NCBI GenBank assembly: GCA_900544195.1
Contig: UQUJ01000005.1
Coordinates: forward strand, 6,508-70,507
Direction of reading: 5' to 3'
From: an uncultured Alistipes sp.
Lineage (GTDB): Bacteria > Bacteroidota > Bacteroidia > Bacteroidales > UBA932
Length of the DNA: 64,000 nt
Each line of letters starts with the position of its first letter. Within the stretch, counting starts at the first letter, position 1. The notes beneath the pieces are model-generated. The model was not told the origin of the DNA, did no database searches, and worked only from the letters and a program-made list of their open reading frames with translations. This document shows positions 60,638-64,000 of this stretch, one piece after another. The translations under genes were made by a program, and so were the position numbers.

Positions 60638-61381
60638 TTACTCTCCATCTCTTTTGGCTTCTCTTGCAAGACGGCGGAACACCTCGTCCATGCTCTCCGC
60701 TCCAACACTCTGCTTCAACGCGGCAGGGGAGTCCAAAGCCTTGATCTGACCGTCCACCATAATCGAGACGCGGTCGCAATATTCAGCCTCATCCATATAA
60801 TGAGTGGTCACGAATATGGTGATTCCGTCATCGGCCGCCTTGTAGATGAGTTCCCAGAACTGCCTTCTGGCCACCGGATCGACTCCTCCCGTCGGTTCGT
60901 CCAGAAAGACGATTCCGGGCCGGTGGAATATCGAGACCGAGAACGACAGTTTCTGTTTCCAACCAAGTGGAAGTTCCTTGACCATCGTGTTCTTCTCGGA
61001 ACTGAAATTCAGTTCGTTAAGGAGTACATCAGTCTTGGTGGCGATCTCTTTCCGCCTCATTCCGTAGATTCCGCCGAACAGGACCAGATTCTCTTTCACT
61101 GTCAGATCCTCGTAGAGTGAGAACTTCTGGCTCATGTAGCCGATGTGTTTCTTGACCATCTCCTGCTGCCGGGCGATGTCGAAGCCAGCCACCGTGCCGG
61201 TGCCGGAAGTCGGCTTGCTCAGTCCGCACAACATCCTCATCGCCGTTGTCTTTCCGGCTCCGTTGGCTCCCAGGAATCCGAACACCTCGCCTTTATGCAC
61301 ATCGAACGAGATGTGGTCCACGGCCGTGAACGTCCCGAAACGCTTAGTCAGGTTATCAGTATGAATTACTTCCGCCATCAT
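60638..61381 (-). CDS. ABC transporter ATP-binding protein (YbhF-like)
   Basis: About 247 aa from ATG 61381. Walker A is GANGAGKT, the Q-loop lies at YMSQKFSLY, Walker B is IVFLDEPTGGVD and the switch His is in VTTHYMD. The signature is LPLGWKQKLSFS, the variant seen in YbhF-type exporters rather than LSGGQ. The frame opens earlier (TTG 61396), but ATG 61381 overlaps the stop of the 58-aa gene as ATGA, which fits coupled translation. It drives the two permeases. Confidence 0.94.
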   Translation of the reverse strand: MMAEVIHTDNLTKRFGTFTAVDHISFDVHKGEVFGFLGANGAGKTTAMRMLCGLSKPTSGTGTVAGFDIARQQEMVKKHIGYMSQKFSLYEDLTVKENLVLFGGIYGMRRKEIATKTDVLLNELNFSSEKNTMVKELPLGWKQKLSFSVSIFHRPGIVFLDEPTGGVDPVARRQFWELIYKAADDGITIFVTTHYMDEAEYCDRVSIMVDGQIKALDSPAALKQSVGAESMDEVFRRLAREAKRDGE

Positions 61382-61554
61382 ATTCTCATGAAGCAATCCT
61401 CCCCGGACGGTTGGATCGCATTGATTGTGATATTGTTGTGCTTCCTGCCCTGAAGGAACTTCCTGAGTTCTTCCACGTCGGCTTCCTCACTGGTGGAAAG
61501 GTTCACAGAATCTCCGAACGAGAACGTCTGGTCTGTCAATGAACCTTTCATCAT
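61378..61554 (-). CDS. 58-aa protein packed between HlyD and ABC ATPase genes
   Basis: The frame runs ATG ATG AAA GGT TCA ... ATG AGA ATA TGA, giving 58 residues (MMKGSLTDQTFSFGDSVNLS then STSEEADVEELRKFLQGRKH and NNITINAIQPSGEDCFMRI, joined with the shared serine). The start overlaps the HlyD stop by one base (TGATG) and the stop overlaps the ATPase start (ATGA), so it fills the space exactly. It is soluble, acidic in the middle, with one cysteine. I know no homologous family. The arrangement argues strongly that it is translated. Confidence 0.75.
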   Translation of the reverse strand: MMKGSLTDQTFSFGDSVNLSTSEEADVEELRKFLQGRKHNNITINAIQPSGEDCFMRI

Positions 61555-62453
61555 CAGAATTTGATTTCTCCGTACATTCCAAGTTTAATCAGGCCGTCAT
61601 TTTTCACGGCGATCTTCACGGCATAGACAAGGTTTGCTCTTTCGTCACGTGTCTGGATGGTCTTCGGGGTGAATTCTGCCTTGTCTGAAATCCAGACTAG
61701 CGTGCCGGCATATTCCTTCCTGCCGGATGTGCCTTGGTCGGCGAAGACCTTTACTGACTGACCGAGTTTGAGTCCGGTCAACTGGTCGGCGGTGATGTAG
61801 GCGCGGAGTCTGATGTTGTCCAGATCAGCAACCTTGAACAGTGCCCGTCCCTGCACGGCGAGTTCCCCTGCTTCTGAATATTTTGCCAGGATGGTTCCGC
61901 TTACCGGACTGGTTATGACGCATTTGCGTATTTTGTCCTCAAGCTGCATAACTTGCGCCTCAAGGGCGGCAGATTGGCCGGAAACCCCGCTGTTGGCGTT
62001 CTGGAGGCTTTCTTTCCGCGCGGCGAGCTGCCTTTCAAGAACCTCAAGTTGTGCCTGAATATCCTCGACCTGTTTTCGGTTGGCTGCTCCGGCCTTCTCC
62101 AGTTTCGTGAAACGGGCAAGTTCCTGCTTCTGCTTGGCTATCTGGCTTTCAAGTGAGGCTATCTGTCTGGAAATGTTAAGCCTGCCGCTTCCGACAGCCT
62201 TCATCGTGGCCTCCAGCTGCACTTTGCTGAGGTAAAGCTGAACCGTGTCGATGCAGCCCACGACCGCTCCGGCCTCCAGCTGGTCGCCTTCCTGTATGTC
62301 GAGGTTCATAATCCTACCGTTACCCTCGGCGGAGACTGTAACCTCCGTTGACTCAAAAACGCCCGAGGCATCGTAAGCCTTGTTCCCTTTCCCGCAGGAA
62401 GTAATCGCCAGCGCAAGGACCAGCAATGATGAATATGTAAGAGTCTTTTTCAT
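61554..62453 (-). CDS. HlyD-family periplasmic adaptor (membrane fusion) lipoprotein
   Basis: A 299-aa lipoprotein (signal LALAITSC, Cys20). The order is barrel-sandwich half (GRIMNLDIQEGDQLEAGAVVGCID), a long coiled-coil hairpin at about 85-185 (SLESQIAKQKQELARFTKLE), second sandwich half (VITSPVSGTILAKYSEAGEL) and a beta-barrel domain. It links the inner-membrane ABC pump to an outer-membrane channel. Its ATG overlaps the previous stop (ATGA). Confidence 0.93.
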   Translation of the reverse strand: MKKTLTYSSLLVLALAITSCGKGNKAYDASGVFESTEVTVSAEGNGRIMNLDIQEGDQLEAGAVVGCIDTVQLYLSKVQLEATMKAVGSGRLNISRQIASLESQIAKQKQELARFTKLEKAGAANRKQVEDIQAQLEVLERQLAARKESLQNANSGVSGQSAALEAQVMQLEDKIRKCVITSPVSGTILAKYSEAGELAVQGRALFKVADLDNIRLRAYITADQLTGLKLGQSVKVFADQGTSGRKEYAGTLVWISDKAEFTPKTIQTRDERANLVYAVKIAVKNDGLIKLGMYGEIKF

Positions 62454-62785
62454 TTATCTATCTGTTTTGTTTTCAGCTGCTGGATCCTGATAGCGTCCGG
62501 ATCGGCCTGCCCGGCCACCCCGTTCTCGATGTAGGACTCGACCTTTTTATAATTGATCTCCAGATTCGAGAGCGTCAGTTCGTACTGCCGTACCAGCGAG
62601 AAGTACTTTTCCGCCGCGCCATGGCATTCCTCGATGGTGACTGCCATGCCGCCGGGCTGGCCGTTTTCGATGCCGCCAGCCATGCTGCCGGCCGGATCGG
62701 TTGCCCTGCCGCTCATCTGGCCGCTCACCGGCAGGGCGAGGCAGATGAGCGTGGCCGCTGTAATCAGGATTTTGTTCATTCTCAT
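62450..62785 (-). CDS. shortened TolC-like outer-membrane efflux protein
   Basis: A 111-aa protein that looks like a TolC-family protein with most of its length missing. It has a signal peptide (ITAATLICLALPVSGQ), then VTIEECHGAAEKYFSLVRQY, typical of the mature N-terminus (normally about 20-40), and then NLEINYKKVESYIENGVAGQADPDAI, normally near residue 150-200. The C-terminal half is absent. Despite this the gene overlaps both neighbours by four bases (ATGA), so no debris is left. It cannot form a channel alone. Either a remnant kept for coupling, or a reduced adaptor. Confidence 0.7.
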   Translation of the reverse strand: MRMNKILITAATLICLALPVSGQMSGRATDPAGSMAGGIENGQPGGMAVTIEECHGAAEKYFSLVRQYELTLSNLEINYKKVESYIENGVAGQADPDAIRIQQLKTKQIDK

Positions 62786-63396
62786 TTTACCATTATCGAA
62801 TCAAGGATGAACCCCACATTGCTCCGCCTGCGTTCGTCAAGGTATCGGTTGATGTCAGCCTCCGGCATGATCTGACCGAGGACCGGAAGGAAGAGAAACG
62901 AGGCGACGTTGATGGAGACGATGTTCACAATCAGATCCATAAGCTTGATTTCCCTGACATTACCTGCCTTCACCTCCTTCTCCAGCATGTCATTGACGCA
63001 TTGGATGTAGCCCGTGACCTTCGGAAGCACAATCTCCATGATCTTGGTCAGGTTCTCCTTGTTGTGGATCAGCTCGTCGATCATGAACCAGACAAACCTG
63101 TCGTTCTTACGCATCAGGTCGAACTGGTTCATTACAAAATGACTTATGACTTCCTTGAAACTGATCTCTTTGTCATGCACTCCCTCGAGAATGCTGACGA
63201 TCAGTTTTGCCTTCTCGTCGAAGATCATCTGGAAGAGTTTCCCCTTGGATCGGTAGTAATAGTGCAGCATGGAATGGCTTACTCCGGCCCTTGCCGCGAT
63301 GGACATCATCTTGGCGTTGCCGTAGCCCTTCTCCATAAACTCCTCTTCCGCCGCCTTGAGGATTTTCGCGGCCGTGTCTAAAGTCTCCTCTGCCAT
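62782..63396 (-). CDS. TetR/AcrR-family transcriptional regulator
   Basis: A 204-aa regulator. Residues 8-55 are the TetR helix-turn-helix (AAKILKAAEEEFMEKGYGNA, then SIAARAGVSHSMLHYYYRSK). The rest is a helical ligand-binding domain. It is the first gene of the pump operon, and probably represses the operon until a toxic compound binds. The stop overlaps the TolC-like start (ATGA). Confidence 0.92.
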   Translation of the reverse strand: MAEETLDTAAKILKAAEEEFMEKGYGNAKMMSIAARAGVSHSMLHYYYRSKGKLFQMIFDEKAKLIVSILEGVHDKEISFKEVISHFVMNQFDLMRKNDRFVWFMIDELIHNKENLTKIMEIVLPKVTGYIQCVNDMLEKEVKAGNVREIKLMDLIVNIVSINVASFLFLPVLGQIMPEADINRYLDERRRSNVGFILDSIMVK

Positions 63397-63469
63397 ATTC
63401 GTTGTTCCATTATATTCATTTCACCGTTTGACTTGAATCGCTCCCGGAACTTCGCCAACCGCATTTCCA

Positions 63470-63559
63470 CTATTTGTCATCATTTTCAGGAATATATTCC
63501 TCCGTGAGCAGTATCTTCACCGCCCCGATGACCACAAACGCTGTTATTGCAAATCTCAT
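63470..63559 (-). CDS. possible 29-aa membrane peptide
   Basis: A short minus-strand frame encodes MRFAITAFVVIGAVKILL then TEEYIPENDDK: one hydrophobic segment with an acidic tail, 73 bases before the TetR start and in the same direction. The length is too short for certainty, but the amphipathic layout is that of a single-pass small protein. Confidence 0.35.
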   Translation of the reverse strand: MRFAITAFVVIGAVKILLTEEYIPENDDK

Positions 63560-63576
63560 AATTCTTTGATGATTAG

Positions 63577-63733
63577 TATGTTTTATGTTTTATGTTTTAT
63601 GTTTGTGTCCACTTGAAAAAGTACCATTCGCCACTTTTTGCCCCCGTTGGAAGTACCTGTGTGGCACATATTTTTTCAAAAAAAGACTTTTCAAGTGGAC
63701 TCATGTTTTATGCCTTATGTTTTATGTTTTATG
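63577..63733. repeat. TATGTTT heptad array interrupted by a small inverted-repeat element
   Basis: Four exact TATGTTT units fill 63577-63604. The array resumes at about 63703-63733 with the same heptad (one unit degenerate). The interruption is 63605-63702. Confidence 0.85.
63607..63700. mobile_element. MITE-like element with terminal inverted repeats
   Basis: GTCCACTTGAAAAAGT (63607-63622) and GACTTTTCAAGTGGAC (63685-63700) are inverted repeats with one extra A. The 62-base interior has no coding frame. It lies inside the heptad array, as expected for an insertion. No transposase is visible in the window. Confidence 0.6.
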
Positions 63734-63896
63734 ACTATCAGTGATGCGCTAACTTTCGCATCTATGTTCGTAACTTATTAACATCGTAAAGTTTAACAAT
63801 ATTCTACTATAACCTCGATTTGAAATTAGTTTGTACTGAAGGTTTATGACAGCCCCTCAACTGCTCATTTGAAATAAGGATTTTTCAGAACTTACT

Positions 63897-63995
63897 TTAG
63901 TAACCTTCAAAAAATAACCTGCATCATCTTAAGGAATCTTTTCGGTCTCTTTTCTCATCAGTCATGTGCCACCGGCACACTCCTTCTTCAAAAAA
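63897..63995 (-). repeat. duplicated leader element, copy 2 (inverted)
   Basis: The reverse complement of 63954-63985 equals 36830-36861 over 32 bases. TCTTTTCGGTC (63937-63947) and the AACCTTCAAAAAATAACC block (63903-63919) match the downstream parts of copy 1. The gene it would serve on the minus strand is not evident: the nearest one, TetR, starts 500 bases on. The 63740-63896 stretch is AT-rich without a gene. Confidence 0.8.
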
Positions 63996-64000
63996 AAGAT

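Overview
The window looks like chromosomal DNA of a gut-type Bacteroidales bacterium. The support is three SusC/SusD pairs, a Sus-type starch locus, Bacteroidetes-style promoters (TAnnTTTG boxes), a cytochrome bd operon led by a DUF4492 gene, BACON domains and a Bacteroidetes-type choloylglycine-hydrolase-family enzyme. The base composition is moderately GC-rich, so an uncultured gut lineage is more likely than classical low-GC Bacteroides, but I cannot name the genus. I saw no rRNA, tRNA, CRISPR array or complete insertion sequence.

Layout. 1-6.5 kb: housekeeping and RNA-modification genes (DEDDy exonuclease, PUA-containing rRNA methyltransferase, GNAT acetyltransferase, glyA, SpoU methyltransferase) with a 3 x 90-bp tandem repeat. 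6.6-12 kb: a SusC/SusD pair on the minus strand. 12.1-15.1 kb: DUF4492-cydA-cydB. 15.1-15.7 kb: degenerate repeats. 15.7-17.8 kb: LytS-type kinase and LytTR regulator, divergent from an 18.0-31.0 kb starch locus (MFS transporter, SusC, SusD, a four-module SusE, SusG-like GH13, and a double-GH13 lipoprotein). 31-36.2 kb: a TonB-dependent receptor whose start lies in a 16-bp tandem repeat, an Smr protein, an AlbA_2 protein and an unknown. 36.2-41.2 kb: repeat-rich spacer, an FtsX-type permease without ATPase, a choloylglycine-hydrolase-family enzyme and ferritin. 41.5-53.7 kb: a GlpT-like antiporter, then a lipoprotein phosphoesterase, SusC, SusD and a large BACON lipoprotein. 53.8-54.8 kb: an Rpn/PDDEXK nuclease. 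55.3-63.4 kb: a tightly packed minus-strand run of ten genes: TetR, shortened TolC-like protein, HlyD, a 58-aa protein, ABC ATPase, two permeases, GT2, LAB_N protein, ArnT-like GT39. 63.4-64 kb: a small inverted-repeat element in a heptad array and one copy of a duplicated leader.

How the genes work together. The 18-31 kb block is a complete starch pathway: surface glycan binding (SusD, SusE), surface cleavage (SusG-like), outer-membrane import (SusC), further cleavage (double GH13) and inner-membrane sugar uptake (MFS). The 41-54 kb block pairs outer-membrane import with a surface phosphoesterase and lies next to an organophosphate antiporter, which suggests capture of phosphorylated compounds (inference). 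The 55-63 kb block joins an efflux pump to undecaprenyl/lipid A glycosylation genes, which suggests an envelope-stress response (inference).

At the whole-window scale the hexamer GAATAT (and its complement ATATTC) is strongly over-represented in genes and spacers, in all reading frames. REP-like palindromes related to CTTCGACAGGCTCAGTGACC also recur, and one pair lies in frame inside the rRNA methyltransferase gene.
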